Notes under the pieces: model-generated
What the model was told of the DNA's origin: nothing
Databases searched by the model: none
What the model saw: only the letters and a program-made list of their open reading frames with translations
Made by a program: the position numbers and the translations under genes
Assembly: GCF_002958735.1 (NCBI RefSeq)
Contig: NZ_PPGH01000013.1
Coordinates: 62,001-126,000 of the forward strand
Direction: 5' to 3'
Source of the DNA: Chromatium okenii
GTDB lineage: Bacteria > Pseudomonadota > Gammaproteobacteria > Chromatiales > Chromatiaceae
DNA length: 64,000 nucleotides
Part shown: positions 34,980 to 46,756 of the stretch, piece after piece
Numbering within the stretch: the stretch's first letter is position 1
How the letters are laid out: every line of letters begins with the position of its first letter

Positions 34980-36235
34980 TGCCTGAAATTCGCAACTACA
35001 CACTTAATTTTGGTCCTCAACACCCATCAGCGCATGGTGTACTGCGTCTCGTATTAGAGATGGATGGCGAAACCATTGAACGAGCTGATCCACATATTGG
35101 TTTATTACATCGGGGTACAGAAAAACTGGCAGAATATAAACCGTATAACCAAAACATTGGTTATATGGATCGGTTAGATTATGTATCAATGATGTGTAAC
35201 GAACATGGATATGTTCGCGCTATTGAGAAGTTGCTTGGTATTGAAGCACCAGAAAGAGCGCAATATATTAGAACCCTTTTTGATGAAATTACGCGCATTT
35301 TAAATCATCTCATGTGGCTTGGCGCTCATGGGTTAGATATTGGTGCTATGAGTATTTTTTTGTATTGCTTTAGAGAACGCGAAGATTTACTTGACTGCTA
35401 TGAAGCTGTATCGGGCGCACGTTTACATGCAACATATTATCGACCTGGTGGTGTGTATCGTGATTTGCCAAGTGAAATGCCAAAATATCAAGGTAGCTCA
35501 AAGTGGCATAGTGCAAAGACCATTGCGCAACGTAACGATGCTCGTCAAGGTTCGCTGCTAGATTTTATTGAAGATTTTACGTTTCGTTTCCCCAATTATG
35601 TTGATGAATATGAAACCCTATTAACAGACAACCGTATTTGGAAACAACGTACAGTCGGTATTGGTGTTGTTTCTCCTGAGCGGGCGCTGCAATTAGGCTT
35701 TACTGGTCCGATGATACGTGGTTCTGGAATTGAGTGGGATTTGCGCAAAAAACAACCATACGCAGCCTATGGGAAAATTGATTTCGATATTCCTGTCGGC
35801 GTAAATGGCGACTGCTACGACCGCTATTTGGTGCGTATGGAAGAAATGCGACAATCTAATCGAATTATTCAACAATGTGTCAAATGGTTACGCGCTAATC
35901 CTGGCGCTGTAATGGTTGATGATCACAAAGTTGTGCCACCATCACGTGCATCAGTGAAAACTGACATGGAAAGTTTGATTCACCATTTCAAGCTATTTAG
36001 TGAAGGTTATTGTCCACCCGAAGGTGAGGTTTATGCTGCCGTTGAAGCACCAAAAGGTGAATTTGGCTGCTACATTATTTCTGATGGAGCAAATAAACCT
36101 TATCGCTTAAAAGTGCGAGCTCCTGGTTTTCCACATCTTGCAGCTTTAGATGAAATGTCTAAGGGACATATGTTAGCTGATGTCGTGGCAATTATTGGTA
36201 CTTTAGATATCGTATTTGGGGAGATTGATCGCTAA
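34979..36235 (+). CDS. nuoD: NADH-quinone oxidoreductase subunit D
   Basis: 418 residues; 49-kDa subunit that forms the quinone pocket with NuoB, homologous to the NiFe hydrogenase large subunit but without metal ligands. Conserved [36 protein letters not shown] and [24 protein letters not shown] ribosome site inside the end of nuoC. TAATG overlap with nuoE. Confidence 0.97.
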   Translation: MPEIRNYTLNFGPQHPSAHGVLRLVLEMDGETIERADPHIGLLHRGTEKLAEYKPYNQNIGYMDRLDYVSMMCNEHGYVRAIEKLLGIEAPERAQYIRTLFDEITRILNHLMWLGAHGLDIGAMSIFLYCFREREDLLDCYEAVSGARLHATYYRPGGVYRDLPSEMPKYQGSSKWHSAKTIAQRNDARQGSLLDFIEDFTFRFPNYVDEYETLLTDNRIWKQRTVGIGVVSPERALQLGFTGPMIRGSGIEWDLRKKQPYAAYGKIDFDIPVGVNGDCYDRYLVRMEEMRQSNRIIQQCVKWLRANPGAVMVDDHKVVPPSRASVKTDMESLIHHFKLFSEGYCPPEGEVYAAVEAPKGEFGCYIISDGANKPYRLKVRAPGFPHLAALDEMSKGHMLADVVAIIGTLDIVFGEIDR

Positions 36236-36762
36236 TGAGCTTCCGTAATACGCCTCTTACTGTTGTTTACGACTGTGATAAATCGAAGTTTTTTACTGCT
36301 GAGATTCGTGATGCGATTGATGCGTACATTTCTAAATATCCGCCAGAATGGAAACAGTCTGCCGTAATGCCCGTATTAACGTTGGTGCAAGATGTCAATG
36401 GCGGTTGGTTGACCCGCGAATTGATGGATGACATTGCAACTTATTTAGATATGCCAGCAATTTCCGTTTACGAAGTTGCTACTTTTTACGGCATGTATAA
36501 TTTAAAACCTCAGGGTAAACACAAAGTTTGTATTTGTAATAGTGTGTCTTGTTTACTGCGCGGCTCTGAACAATTAATTCATCACATTGAACACAAATAT
36601 GGTGTTCAGCAAGGTGAAACAACAGCAGATGGTCGCTTCACCTTTAAAGAAGTTGAATGTTTAGGCGCTTGTAGGGATGCTCCTGCGGTAATGCTTGATA
36701 AAATCTACTACGAAAATTTATCCACTGATGCGCTGGACAAACTGATCGATGGCTTGGAGTGA
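36235..36762 (+). CDS. nuoE: NADH-quinone oxidoreductase subunit E
   Basis: 175 residues; 24-kDa thioredoxin-like subunit with the [2Fe-2S] cluster N1a. Cys ligands appear as [12 protein letters not shown] and [14 protein letters not shown]. Part of the NADH-input module with NuoF and NuoG. Confidence 0.95.
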   Translation: MSFRNTPLTVVYDCDKSKFFTAEIRDAIDAYISKYPPEWKQSAVMPVLTLVQDVNGGWLTRELMDDIATYLDMPAISVYEVATFYGMYNLKPQGKHKVCICNSVSCLLRGSEQLIHHIEHKYGVQQGETTADGRFTFKEVECLGACRDAPAVMLDKIYYENLSTDALDKLIDGLE

Positions 36763-36766
36763 GATC

Positions 36767-38047
36767 ATGATCCAGAATCAGAATACTGTCTGCTTTCGCA
36801 ACTTTCATCTTGATGTTTCTATTCGACATACGTTTGATGCATACCGCAGTCTTGGTGGCTATACGCAATGGGAAAAGATTTTGCGAGAGCAAATCGATCC
36901 AAATCACTTAATTGATGAAGTAAAGGCATCAAATCTGCGTGGACGTGGTGGTGCTGGCTTTCCAACTGGATTGAAATGGAGCTTCATGCCGCGCACTACA
37001 GATCAAAAGTATATTATCTGCAATTCCGATGAAGGTGAGCCAGGTACCTGTAAGGATCGTGATATTTTACGCTACAACCCACATCAATTAATTGAGGGTA
37101 TGGCGATTGCTGGCTATTGTATTGGCGCGACTGTTGGATACAACTACATTCGTGGCGAGTTTTATGAACCCGCAAATCGTTTTGAGGAAGCAATTAAAGA
37201 AGCCTATTCCGTTGGCTTATTAGGTAAAAATATTCTTGGTTCTGGCGTTGATTTTGATCTATACACGCATCTTGGTGCTGGCGCTTATGTTTGCGGTGAA
37301 GAAACTGCATTGCTTGAATCTATAGAAGGGAAAAAAGGGCAACCACGCTTTAAACCACCTTTTCCAGCGCAATATGGTCTTTATGGCAAACCAACGACAA
37401 TTAATAACACTGAAACTCTAGCTTCAATTCCGGTTATTTTAGAAAAAGGTGGTCGCTGGTTTTTAGAGCAAGGACGCCCTAATAATGGTGGACCCAAGCT
37501 GTTTTCAGTGAGTGGTCACGTCAATCAACCCGGCAACTTTGAAATACCTTTAGGCACTGCATTTAAAGATTTATTGGAATTAGCTGGCGGTGTTTTAGAT
37601 GCACGACCATTAAAAGCAGTCATTCCTGGTGGATCATCTGTACCAGTAGTTCCAGGTGACATTATGATGACCGTAGACATGGATTATGACAGCATTGCTA
37701 AAGTAGGCTCTATGTTAGGATCAGGTGCGGTTATTGTTATTGCTGAGGGAACCTGTATGGTCAAGCTATTACATAATTTGTCGCATTTTTATATGAATGA
37801 ATCTTGCGGTCAGTGTACTCCATGTCGAGAAGGCACTGGCTGGCTGGCACGGGTGCTTAGTCGTATTCTAAATGGGAAGGGTCGCGCTGAGGATTTAGTA
37901 TTACTTGATAGTGTTGCGGGACGTATTGGCGGACGTACAATTTGTGCTCTTGGCGATGCAGCGGCAATGCCCATCCAAAGTTTTATAAAGCATTATCGGC
38001 ATGAGTTTATTTATTTCATTGAACATGGTCGTAGTTTAACAGCCTAG
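36767..38047 (+). CDS. nuoF: NADH-quinone oxidoreductase subunit F
   Basis: 426 residues; 51-kDa subunit that binds NADH, FMN and the N3 cluster. Glycine-rich NADH site [20 protein letters not shown] region [15 protein letters not shown] and [19 protein letters not shown], and cluster ligands [16 protein letters not shown] at 36767 follows TTGGAG; the reading from 36749 overlaps nuoE without a ribosome site. A 131-base gap, unusual for this tight operon, follows before nuoG; it holds no gene I can see. Confidence 0.96.
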   Translation: MIQNQNTVCFRNFHLDVSIRHTFDAYRSLGGYTQWEKILREQIDPNHLIDEVKASNLRGRGGAGFPTGLKWSFMPRTTDQKYIICNSDEGEPGTCKDRDILRYNPHQLIEGMAIAGYCIGATVGYNYIRGEFYEPANRFEEAIKEAYSVGLLGKNILGSGVDFDLYTHLGAGAYVCGEETALLESIEGKKGQPRFKPPFPAQYGLYGKPTTINNTETLASIPVILEKGGRWFLEQGRPNNGGPKLFSVSGHVNQPGNFEIPLGTAFKDLLELAGGVLDARPLKAVIPGGSSVPVVPGDIMMTVDMDYDSIAKVGSMLGSGAVIVIAEGTCMVKLLHNLSHFYMNESCGQCTPCREGTGWLARVLSRILNGKGRAEDLVLLDSVAGRIGGRTICALGDAAAMPIQSFIKHYRHEFIYFIEHGRSLTA

Positions 38048-38178
38048 AGTTTGGCTTGATTACACAACAAGAATCGGGCGAATGCTTGCTTTGCGAGCAC
38101 TCAGCACGGACGTTCGCCAAAGCTCCTCAACGACGCACGATTTTGAATCGGCCGCGGATTGACTAAAACAGATAAACC

Positions 38179-40559
38179 ATGACGGACAAGATCACCATCG
38201 AGATCAATGGTCGCACCTGTGAAGCGACACCAGGAGAGATGATTATTGCGGTCGCTGATCGTGTTGGTATTTCCATCCCTCGCTTCTGCTATCACAAAAA
38301 GTTATCTATTGCCGCCAATTGCCGAATGTGTTTGGTTGAGGCGGAACAAGGCGGTCGTCCTTTTCCTAAACCAATTCCCGCTTGCGCGACGCCAGTTAGC
38401 AATGGCATGAAGTATGGACGCAATCACCAAAAGCGATTGAAGCTCAACAGGGCACGATGGAGTTTTTGCTGATTAACCATCCACTCGATTGCCCAATTTG
38501 CGATCAAGGTGGTGAATGCGAATTACAAGATGTTGCCATGGGTTATGGTGATGACATTTCGCATTTCAATGAAAGCAAACGTGTTGTTATTGATGAAGAC
38601 TTTGGTTCATTAATTGCCACTGATATGACTCGTTGTATTCAGTGCACCCGTTGTGTGCGCTTTTGCGCAGAAATTACTGGAGTGCGCGAATTAGGAGCGA
38701 CTGGACGTGGTGAAGATATGCGAATTGGCACCTTTGTCGCTCACGCTATTAATCACGAACTTTCAGGTAATATTATTGATTTGTGTCCGGTTGGTGCTCT
38801 GACGTCTAAACCTTATCGGTTTACCGCTCGGGCTTGGGAATTGACTAACGCAAATAGCATTGCACCGCATGATGGCGTTGGATCAAATCTCCGACTCCAT
38901 ATTCGGCGTGGTAAGGTGATGCGAGTTCAACCAAATGAAAATGAATTAGTCAATGAAACTTGGCTTTCAAATCGTGATCGCTATAGTTATATCGGTCTTA
39001 CTAGTGAAGATCGTTTGACAGTACCAATGATTAAACAAAATGGTGTTTGGTGCGAAACAAATTGGTCAAACGCACTCACATTAGTAGCAGAGCGACTTAA
39101 ATCTGCTGATCCGGCTGCAATGGGCTGGCTAATGTCACCGACGGCTACACTAGAAGAACTCTATCTTGCTCAACGTGTTGCTCGAGATTTAGGCTGTCCA
39201 AATATCGATCATCGTTTACGTCAACAGGATTTTGCCGGTGATGCTGCCGATCCGCTATTGCCTTGGCTAGGCGTTCCAATTGTTGAATTAGAACGGCAAC
39301 AGGGAATCCTATTGATTGGTACTGATCTGCGTCAGGAACAACCGCTGCTTGCACATCGTATTCGCAAAGCTGCCCTCTCAAATGGACAAGTATTCTGTAT
39401 CAATCCATTTCAGCTTGAATTGCATCATGCGGCATATCAACTCGTTAGCACTCCTGCTGAAATGATTAGAAATTTGGCAGCAATTGCCAAGGTTTTGGGT
39501 ATATCTAATTCAGGCATAATGCAGGAATTAATTATTGCCAGCGAACCAAATGATCTACAAATTGCCGCTGCAAATTGTTTGACGCAATCTGGGCAAAAAG
39601 AACAAGGGTTAATTCTAATGGGGGCGATTGCCACAGCACACCCCAACTTCACTCTTCTAAAAGCATTTGCTTACGCAATTGCTGATATCACCCATTGTAA
39701 AATTGGCTATCTACCTGCCGCTGCTAATAGTGTTGGCGCTTATTTTGCCGGTGCACATCCGCAAAGATTAGCGGGTGCTAAACCTTCTGTTCAGATTGGT
39801 TTTACATCTGTAGAAATGCTAGAAAAACAGCTAAAAACATTGGTGCTTTGGGGAATAGAGCCAAATCTGGATTTGAATAATCCTGCTAAAGCCATGAATA
39901 CATGCAAGAAAGCTGATTTTGTGTTGGCGTTTTCAGCCTTTCGTTCTTCATCATTGGAAGCAGCAGCAGATGTGTTACTACCGATAGCATCTTTTGCTGA
40001 AACATCAGGCACTTACATAAATGGCAGTGGAACTTGGCAACGATTTCAAGGCGCTGTGCCGCCACCAAACGAAGCGCGTCCGGGCTGGAAAGTATTGCGG
40101 GTTTTGGGAAATCTTTTAGATTTGAAAACTTTTGATTATCGTGATAGTGCTCAAGTGCACGATGAACTTGTTGCCCTTTGTATTGACTCACCTAACAACC
40201 ATCCGTATCGTGATTTTGAAATAACAACACAGCCTATTGAAAGTGAACTAATGCGCATTGGTAGCGTACCAATCAATGCTATCGATCCTCTCGTGCGTCG
40301 TGCGCTACCATTGCAATATACCGAGACAACACGGTCAGCTTTTGGAGTTTACTTACACCCTGATCAAGCAAAATATGAGAAGGTTTCATCATCAGATTGG
40401 GTGACGTTAAAACAAGATGACTACGAATGTGCAGCGCAGATTTTTATTGACCATCGTATTCCATTAGGGTGCGCTTATATTCCAGCAGGCATTAAAGAAA
40501 GTGCGGAACTTGGTGTGCAAATTGGTGTAGTAAATCTCATAACCACTGGCAAAAAGTGA
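38179..40559 (+). CDS. nuoG: NADH-quinone oxidoreductase subunit G, one frame break
   Basis: 75-kDa iron-sulfur subunit. The first piece (38179-38412) carries the N-terminal [2Fe-2S] ferredoxin domain ([21 protein letters not shown]) up to SNGMK, then leaves frame. The rest starts properly at [16 protein letters not shown] and continues with [16 protein letters not shown] and [12 protein letters not shown]. One extra A in the AA at 38410-38411 restores one protein of about 794 residues. As the rest of the operon is intact, a sequence error is the simplest reading. C-terminal molybdopterin-oxidoreductase-like domain is present but poorly conserved, as usual. Confidence 0.92.
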
Positions 40560-40569
40560 CGAGGCAAAG

Positions 40570-41553
40570 ATGATTCAACTTTGGAACGCACTGCCGTTGG
40601 TGATCCAGATTTTACTTAAGATCGCTATTATTGTTTTACCTTTGCTGGGATTGGTGGCTTATTACACCTACGCTGAACGCAAAGTTATTGGTTATATTCA
40701 AGTTCGTATCGGTCCTAATCGCGTTGGTTGGCGTGGCTGGCTACAGCCTATCGCAGATGCGGTTAAATTAATGATGAAAGAAATCATCATTCCGACCAAA
40801 TCTGATAAAAAACTTTTTTTAATGGCTCCGATGATAGCTATTGCACCTGCACTTGCGGCTTGGGCAGTATTTCCATTCGACGAAAACTTAGTACTTGCAG
40901 ATATTAACGCCGGGTTACTATATGTTTTAGCAATGACCTCATTAGGCGTATACGGGATTATCATTGCTGGTTGGTCTTCTAATTCTAAGTATGCGCTACT
41001 TGGTGCAATGCGTTCTGCAGCACAAATCGTTGCTTATGAAATCGCCATGGGATTTGCACTTGTTGGCGTTTTGGTTGCGGCAGGAAGCCTAAATCTTGGT
41101 GACATAGTTACTGCCCAAACGGGAAATATATTGACTTGGTTCTGGTTGCCGTTATTGCCACTGTTTGGTGTTTATTTAATTTCTGGGGTTGCTGAGACTA
41201 ATCGCGCTCCTTTCGACGTTGCAGAAGGTGAATCTGAAATCGTCGCAGGTTTTCATGTTGAGTATTCGGGCATGGCCTTCGCGATTTTTTTCCTTGCTGA
41301 ATACGCTAATATGATTTTGGTTTCAGCACTTACTGCGCTAATGTTTACGGGTGGCTGGCTATCACCATTTCCAAAAGATTGGGTTGATGGAGTCTTTATT
41401 TTAGGTGATGGTTTTCATTGGCTTCTGTTAAAAACATTCTTCTTTATGTTTTTATTTCTATGGTTTAGAGCGACTTTTCCTCGCTATCGTTATGACCAAA
41501 TTATGCGATTAGGGTGGAAGGTATTCATCCAATTACAATTGTTTGGATTCTAG
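40570..41553 (+). CDS. nuoH: NADH-quinone oxidoreductase subunit H
   Basis: 327 residues, about eight membrane helices; links the quinone site to the antiporter-like subunits. Conserved [39 protein letters not shown] and [18 protein letters not shown]. Confidence 0.97.
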   Translation: MIQLWNALPLVIQILLKIAIIVLPLLGLVAYYTYAERKVIGYIQVRIGPNRVGWRGWLQPIADAVKLMMKEIIIPTKSDKKLFLMAPMIAIAPALAAWAVFPFDENLVLADINAGLLYVLAMTSLGVYGIIIAGWSSNSKYALLGAMRSAAQIVAYEIAMGFALVGVLVAAGSLNLGDIVTAQTGNILTWFWLPLLPLFGVYLISGVAETNRAPFDVAEGESEIVAGFHVEYSGMAFAIFFLAEYANMILVSALTALMFTGGWLSPFPKDWVDGVFILGDGFHWLLLKTFFFMFLFLWFRATFPRYRYDQIMRLGWKVFIQLQLFGF

Positions 41554-41617
41554 TTGTGGCAATCGCAGTGATATATCGATTACCGCCTTGGTGGTCCGCT
41601 TGAACGGGAGACAACCG

Positions 41618-42109
41618 ATGTTGAAAACTGCGCGAGACTATCTCCAAAGTCTATTCATGGTAGAACTGTTTAAGGGACTTCATTTAACTGGTAGTTATCT
41701 ATTTAAACGTAAGTTCACTGTTCAATATCCCGAGGAAAAAGCGCCGTTGTCGCCACGTTTTCGTGGTTTACACGCATTGCGTCGTTATCCAAATGGTGAA
41801 GAACGCTGTATTGCTTGCAAACTTTGCGAGGCAGTTTGTCCGGCATTGGCAATTACCATTGAATGCGAACCACGTGAAGATGGGTCACGTCGTACAACAC
41901 GCTATGAAATTGATCTTTTCAAATGTATTTACTGCGGGTTTTGTGAAGAATCCTGTCCTGTTGATTCCATTGTTGAAACAGGAATCTATGAATATCATTT
42001 TGAACAGCGTGGCGAAAATTTAATGACTAAAGAAAAACTCCTCGCTATTGGGGATCAATACGAAGCTGAGATTGCTGCGGCACGCGCAGCCGACGCACTT
42101 TACCGCTGA
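41618..42109 (+). CDS. nuoI: NADH-quinone oxidoreductase subunit I
   Basis: 163 residues; carries two [4Fe-4S] clusters (N6a, N6b) with [16 protein letters not shown] and [18 protein letters not shown]. The ATG at 41618 has GGGAG upstream; the longer reading from 41543 overlaps nuoH and is not supported. Confidence 0.96.
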   Translation: MLKTARDYLQSLFMVELFKGLHLTGSYLFKRKFTVQYPEEKAPLSPRFRGLHALRRYPNGEERCIACKLCEAVCPALAITIECEPREDGSRRTTRYEIDLFKCIYCGFCEESCPVDSIVETGIYEYHFEQRGENLMTKEKLLAIGDQYEAEIAAARAADALYR

Positions 42110-42122
42110 GTGAGATGAAATC

Positions 42123-42776
42123 ATGGGCTTTGAAAAGTTTCTCTTTTACGTTTTTGCTCTGATTACCTTATGGGCTTCTGGAATGGTGGTAACACGTCGT
42201 AACCCCGTTCATGCAGTACTCTTTTTAGTCTTAGCTTTTGTAACCAGTGCTGCACTTTGGATACTACTAGAAGCGGAGTTTTTAGGGATTGTTCTAGTTC
42301 TGGTTTATGTTGGTGCGGTAATGGTTCTATTCTTATTTGTAGTAATGATGCTTGATGTAGATATTGCCACTTTAAGAGCAAACTTTACTCACTATCTACC
42401 GTTAGGAACATTTGTTACCGTCGTAATGGCAACTGAAATCTTTCTTGTTGTTGGTTCAGCAAATTTTGGTTTAGTTATATTTCCGCCACCTGAACCCATT
42501 AGTATGGCTGTAGACAACACTCGCGAACTGGGCTTTTTGTTATACACGATTTACATCTATCCAGTTGAAATTGCATCTGTGATTTTGTTAGTTGCAATTA
42601 TTGCTGCAATTCGCTTGACTCTTCGGCAGCGACCAGAAAATAAATGCATTAACCCATCAGTTCAAGTGCGGGTTGAGAGATCAAATCGAGTTCGAATAGT
42701 TAAAATGGCGTCAGAAAATTTCGGTATCACCACTTCCGAGAAGGATACTCTTTTGGATAATGGAGTAACGAAATGA
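42123..42776 (+). CDS. nuoJ: NADH-quinone oxidoreductase subunit J
   Basis: 217 residues, five membrane helices. Conserved [49 protein letters not shown]. The C-terminal hydrophilic tail (from about residue 165) is longer than in many homologues. ATGA overlap with nuoK. Confidence 0.95.
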   Translation: MGFEKFLFYVFALITLWASGMVVTRRNPVHAVLFLVLAFVTSAALWILLEAEFLGIVLVLVYVGAVMVLFLFVVMMLDVDIATLRANFTHYLPLGTFVTVVMATEIFLVVGSANFGLVIFPPPEPISMAVDNTRELGFLLYTIYIYPVEIASVILLVAIIAAIRLTLRQRPENKCINPSVQVRVERSNRVRIVKMASENFGITTSEKDTLLDNGVTK

Positions 42777-43078
42777 TTGCACTTTCTGATTATCTTGTTT
42801 TTGCTGGATTTCTTTTTTCAATTGCAGTCGCTGGCATCTTTATAAATCGTAAAAACGTCATCCTGCTGTTAATGTGTATTGAGCTGATGTTATTGGCAGT
42901 CAATGTTAACTTTATTGCCTTTTCGCATTTCCTCTCTGATATGACCGGACAGGTATTTGTTTTTTTTATTCTTACTGTCGCAGCGGCGGAAGCTGCAATC
43001 GGACTAGCGATTTTGGTTGTACTGTTTCGTAATCGACAGACAATCAATGTTGAAGATATCAATTCACTGAAAGGTTAA
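42773..43078 (+). CDS. nuoK: NADH-quinone oxidoreductase subunit K
   Basis: 101 residues, three membrane helices, with the conserved buried Glu in [13 protein letters not shown] and the second in [13 protein letters not shown]. MrpC-like fold. Confidence 0.96.
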   Translation: MIALSDYLVFAGFLFSIAVAGIFINRKNVILLLMCIELMLLAVNVNFIAFSHFLSDMTGQVFVFFILTVAAAEAAIGLAILVVLFRNRQTINVEDINSLKG

Positions 43079-43128
43079 CTAACTTTCTTGTTAACCCCTT
43101 CCACTAAAGCGAAAGAGCCAACAAAGAG

Positions 43129-45135
43129 ATGGAAAACCTCTACCTGACTATTGTGCTTGCACCACTAATTGGTGCCATAGTTGCCGGCTTGTTTGGCAGC
43201 AAAATTGGTCGCCGAGGTGCACATTCTATAACCATCACAGGTGTTGCGATTTCGGCAGGTCTTTCGCTTTGGGTGTTGTCGCTTTTCATCTGGCATGAAC
43301 AACCGGTTTTTAACGATGCTATTTACACTTGGATGGTGTCCGATGGCATTCAATTTGAAGTCGGATTTTTAATCGATAAGCTCACAGTTTTAATGATGGC
43401 AACAGTTAGCTTTGTTTCACTAATGGTTCATATTTATACCATTGGATACATGGCTGATGACGAACATAATTGGCCGCATGGTGCGCTTACAGGTAAGAAC
43501 AGCTACCAGCGGTTTTTTAGCTATATTTCGCTTTTCACATTTTCGATGTTAATGCTAGTTATGTCTAATAACTTCATGCAGCTGTTTTTTGGTTGGGAAG
43601 CCGTTGGTTTAGTGTCTTACTTGTTAATTGGTTTTTGGTCAACCCGTGAAAGTGCTATTTTTGCGAATATGAAAGCATTTTTAGTAAATCGAGTCGGTGA
43701 CTTTGGATTTATTCTCGGTATTGCCGCAATTGCAATGTATTTTAATTCGATGGACTATGCGGAGATTTTTGCACAAGCGCCAGCATTTGCTGGTACTCAG
43801 ATTGAAGTATTCGGTGGTATTTCACTGATGACCTTAATTTGTGTTCTGCTTTTTATTGGCGCAATGGGCAAATCGGCTCAAGTGCCTTTGCATGTTTGGT
43901 TACCAGATTCTATGGAAGGTCCAACACCCATATCTGCATTGATTCATGCAGCAACAATGGTTACCGCTGGTGTATTTATGGTAGCCAGAATGTCGCCACT
44001 TTACGAACTATCAGAAACCGCTTTAAGTTTTATATTAATTATTGGTTCGACAACAGCTTTCTTTATGGGTTTAGTTGGACTTGTTCAAAACGATATTAAA
44101 CGTGTCGTAGCTTATTCTACGCTTTCTCAGCTTGGTTATATGGTTACTGCACTTGGCGCTTCAGCTTATGCTGCTGGAATTTTTCATCTAATGACCCATG
44201 CCTTTTTTAAGGCTCTTTTATTTCTTGCTGCCGGCTCAGTCATCATTGCGTTACACCACAAACAAGACATTAGTCAAATGGGTGGATTGCGTAAATATAT
44301 GCCAATTACTTGGTTAACCGCTCTATTTGGTTCACTAGCGTTAATTGGATTTCCAGGTTTCTCAGGTTTCTTTTCTAAAGATGCGATTATTGAAGCGGTT
44401 AACGCTTCACAGATTTTTGGTTCTGGTTACGCGTCAGTTTTACTGACGGTTGGAGTATTCGTTACAGCACTTTATAGTTTTCGTATGTATTTTCTAGTGT
44501 TTCATGGCAAAGAACGCATGGATGAACACACTAAACACCATGTACATGAAACACCTTGGGTTGTAACATTGCCATTGGTTTTTCTGGCAATTCCGTCAAT
44601 ATTTATTGGCTGGTATGCTATTGAACCATTATTAGTAAACGATTGGTTTACTTCTGGTAATTGGATGCCAATCGTAGTTTTCCATGAACACGATACACTC
44701 CATCATTTGCGCGAACATTGGCATGGTCAAGCTGCTTTTATTCAGCATGGTGTTACTGCTTTGCCATTTTTATTTGCAATGAGCGGTTTGGTGGTAGCTG
44801 CAATCATTTGGTGGGGAATGTTTGCTTGGAATCCTCGTATTGATGAAAAACTACAAACGCTTGGTGGCCCTATCACGCGAATACTGCAAGACAAATATGG
44901 TTTCGATGACTTTAACCAACGTATTTTTGCAGGCGGTGGACGCGGTCTTGGTCGTAAGCTCTGGGTGATTGGTGATCAAAATGTGATTGATGGAGCAATC
45001 GTTAATGGTTCTGCGCAGCGTGTTATTCAAATGGCGCAATGGGCACGTCATTTACAAACCGGTTACCTTTATCACTACGCTATTGTAATGATTGTCGGTC
45101 TTGTTGGCTTATTAACATTATTCGTATCATTCTGA
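43129..45135 (+). CDS. nuoL: NADH-quinone oxidoreductase subunit L
   Basis: 668 residues, antiporter-like proton-pumping subunit with a long lateral helix at the C-terminus. Conserved FFGWEAVGLVSYLLIGFW, KSAQVPLHVWLPDSMEGPTPISALIHAATMVTAGVFM (key Lys and His), and GFSGFFSKDAIIEA. Intact frame. Confidence 0.97.
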   Translation: MENLYLTIVLAPLIGAIVAGLFGSKIGRRGAHSITITGVAISAGLSLWVLSLFIWHEQPVFNDAIYTWMVSDGIQFEVGFLIDKLTVLMMATVSFVSLMVHIYTIGYMADDEHNWPHGALTGKNSYQRFFSYISLFTFSMLMLVMSNNFMQLFFGWEAVGLVSYLLIGFWSTRESAIFANMKAFLVNRVGDFGFILGIAAIAMYFNSMDYAEIFAQAPAFAGTQIEVFGGISLMTLICVLLFIGAMGKSAQVPLHVWLPDSMEGPTPISALIHAATMVTAGVFMVARMSPLYELSETALSFILIIGSTTAFFMGLVGLVQNDIKRVVAYSTLSQLGYMVTALGASAYAAGIFHLMTHAFFKALLFLAAGSVIIALHHKQDISQMGGLRKYMPITWLTALFGSLALIGFPGFSGFFSKDAIIEAVNASQIFGSGYASVLLTVGVFVTALYSFRMYFLVFHGKERMDEHTKHHVHETPWVVTLPLVFLAIPSIFIGWYAIEPLLVNDWFTSGNWMPIVVFHEHDTLHHLREHWHGQAAFIQHGVTALPFLFAMSGLVVAAIIWWGMFAWNPRIDEKLQTLGGPITRILQDKYGFDDFNQRIFAGGGRGLGRKLWVIGDQNVIDGAIVNGSAQRVIQMAQWARHLQTGYLYHYAIVMIVGLVGLLTLFVSF

Positions 45136-45152
45136 TGCGCAGAGATTTTTAA

Positions 45153-46730
45153 ATGAATGATTTTCCACTTTTAACATTGACTATCTGGCTACCGATTATT
45201 GGCGGTATTGTCGTATTGGCGAGCGGAGATAAATCCACCAATCTTTCAAAATGGGTTGCTCTATCGTTTGCTTTACTAACCTTCTTAGTTAGTCTTGGGT
45301 TATGGATTGGTTTTGATTCAAGTACAGCTCAAATGCAGTTTGTGGAACGTTCGATTTGGATACCAACGTTTAATGTTGAGTATTACCTAGGTGTTGATGG
45401 CATTTCAATGCCACTCATTATTCTCACAACCTTTATTACGATTTTCGTGATTATTGCTGGTTGGGAAGTAATAACCTATAAACCTACCCAATACATGTCT
45501 GCGTTTTTAATTATGAATGGAATTATGGTGGGTGTTTTTTCAGCACTTGACGCAATTCTTTTCTATGTATTTTGGGAAGCAATGCTTATTCCAATGTTTA
45601 TCATCATTGGGGTTTGGGGTGGACCGAATCGGGTATACGCAACCATTAAATTTTTTCTTTATACTTTCTTTGGCTCAGTATTTATGCTGATCGCTCTAAT
45701 TTACATGTATTTTCAATCTGATAGTTTTAGTATTCTTGATTTTCATTCGTTGCAACTGAGTATGACAGCCCAAGTGCTTATATTCATTGCTTTCTTACTC
45801 GCCTTTGCTGTCAAAGTACCAATGTTTCCCGTGCATACTTGGTTGCCAGATGCGCATGTAGAAGCTCCAACAGGAGGATCAGTAATTCTTGCAGCAATTA
45901 TGTTAAAAATTGGCGGTTATGGATTTTTACGATTTTCTATGCCAATTACGCCAGATGCAAGTGCTTCTCTTGCTTGGTTAATTATTTCTTTATCGCTGAT
46001 TGCAATTGTTTATATTGGTTTTGTCGCACTTGTTCAGCAAGACATGAAAAAATTAATTGCTTATTCCTCAATTGCGCACATGGGATTTGTAACTCTTGGA
46101 TTTTTCATCGTATTTAGTATTGTTCAAAATCCTGAGATATCCTCTGGTTCGATCATGGGCATTGAAGGTGGAATGGTTCAGATGATCTCGCATGGGTTTA
46201 TTTCTGGTGCACTATTCCTTTGTGTCGGCGTTCTTTATGATCGAGTGCACTCACGTGAAATTGCTGACTATGGCGGTGTTATCAATACGATGCCTTGGTT
46301 TGGCGCTTTTATGGTCTTCTTTGCAATGGCAAATGCAGGATTACCAGGAACATCGGGTTTTGTTGGTGAATTCATGGTGATATTAGCTACCTTCCGCGCT
46401 GATTTTTGGTGGGCGTTAATTGCTGCAACAACTTTAATTTTAGCTGCTGCATTCACGTTATGGATGGTTAAAAGAGTGATATTTGGAGAAGTTAAAAACG
46501 AAAAGGTTTCAGTCTTAAAAGACCTAGATTCTCGTGAGACACTTAATTTAAGTATATTGGCAATAGTCGTTTTAGCACTAGGTGTTTGGCCTGCTCCACT
46601 AATTAACGTTATGCATGAGACGGTTTCAAATCTCGTTACTCAAAGCAGTATCTGTAAGTTGCCTGCTAACGAAATCAGCAATTGTGTATTGATGCAACCT
46701 AAATCTATTGCAGCAATACACAATAATTGA
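45153..46730 (+). CDS. nuoM: NADH-quinone oxidoreductase subunit M
   Basis: 525 residues, antiporter-like subunit. Conserved YFLGVDGISMPL-like segment (YYLGVDGISMPLIILTTF), FYVFWEAMLIPMFIIIGVWGG, VKVPMFPVHTWLPDAHVEAPT and GSVILAAIMLKIGGYGFLRF. The C-terminus has about 25 extra residues after the last helix (LPANEISNCVLMQPK). Confidence 0.97.
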   Translation: MNDFPLLTLTIWLPIIGGIVVLASGDKSTNLSKWVALSFALLTFLVSLGLWIGFDSSTAQMQFVERSIWIPTFNVEYYLGVDGISMPLIILTTFITIFVIIAGWEVITYKPTQYMSAFLIMNGIMVGVFSALDAILFYVFWEAMLIPMFIIIGVWGGPNRVYATIKFFLYTFFGSVFMLIALIYMYFQSDSFSILDFHSLQLSMTAQVLIFIAFLLAFAVKVPMFPVHTWLPDAHVEAPTGGSVILAAIMLKIGGYGFLRFSMPITPDASASLAWLIISLSLIAIVYIGFVALVQQDMKKLIAYSSIAHMGFVTLGFFIVFSIVQNPEISSGSIMGIEGGMVQMISHGFISGALFLCVGVLYDRVHSREIADYGGVINTMPWFGAFMVFFAMANAGLPGTSGFVGEFMVILATFRADFWWALIAATTLILAAAFTLWMVKRVIFGEVKNEKVSVLKDLDSRETLNLSILAIVVLALGVWPAPLINVMHETVSNLVTQSSICKLPANEISNCVLMQPKSIAAIHNN

Positions 46731-46756
46731 GTTGTAATATCACTAGAGCTGATCCA

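Noticed and set aside
38048..38178. Possible small gene between nuoF and nuoG
   Set aside because: No frame with a ribosome site or family likeness was found.
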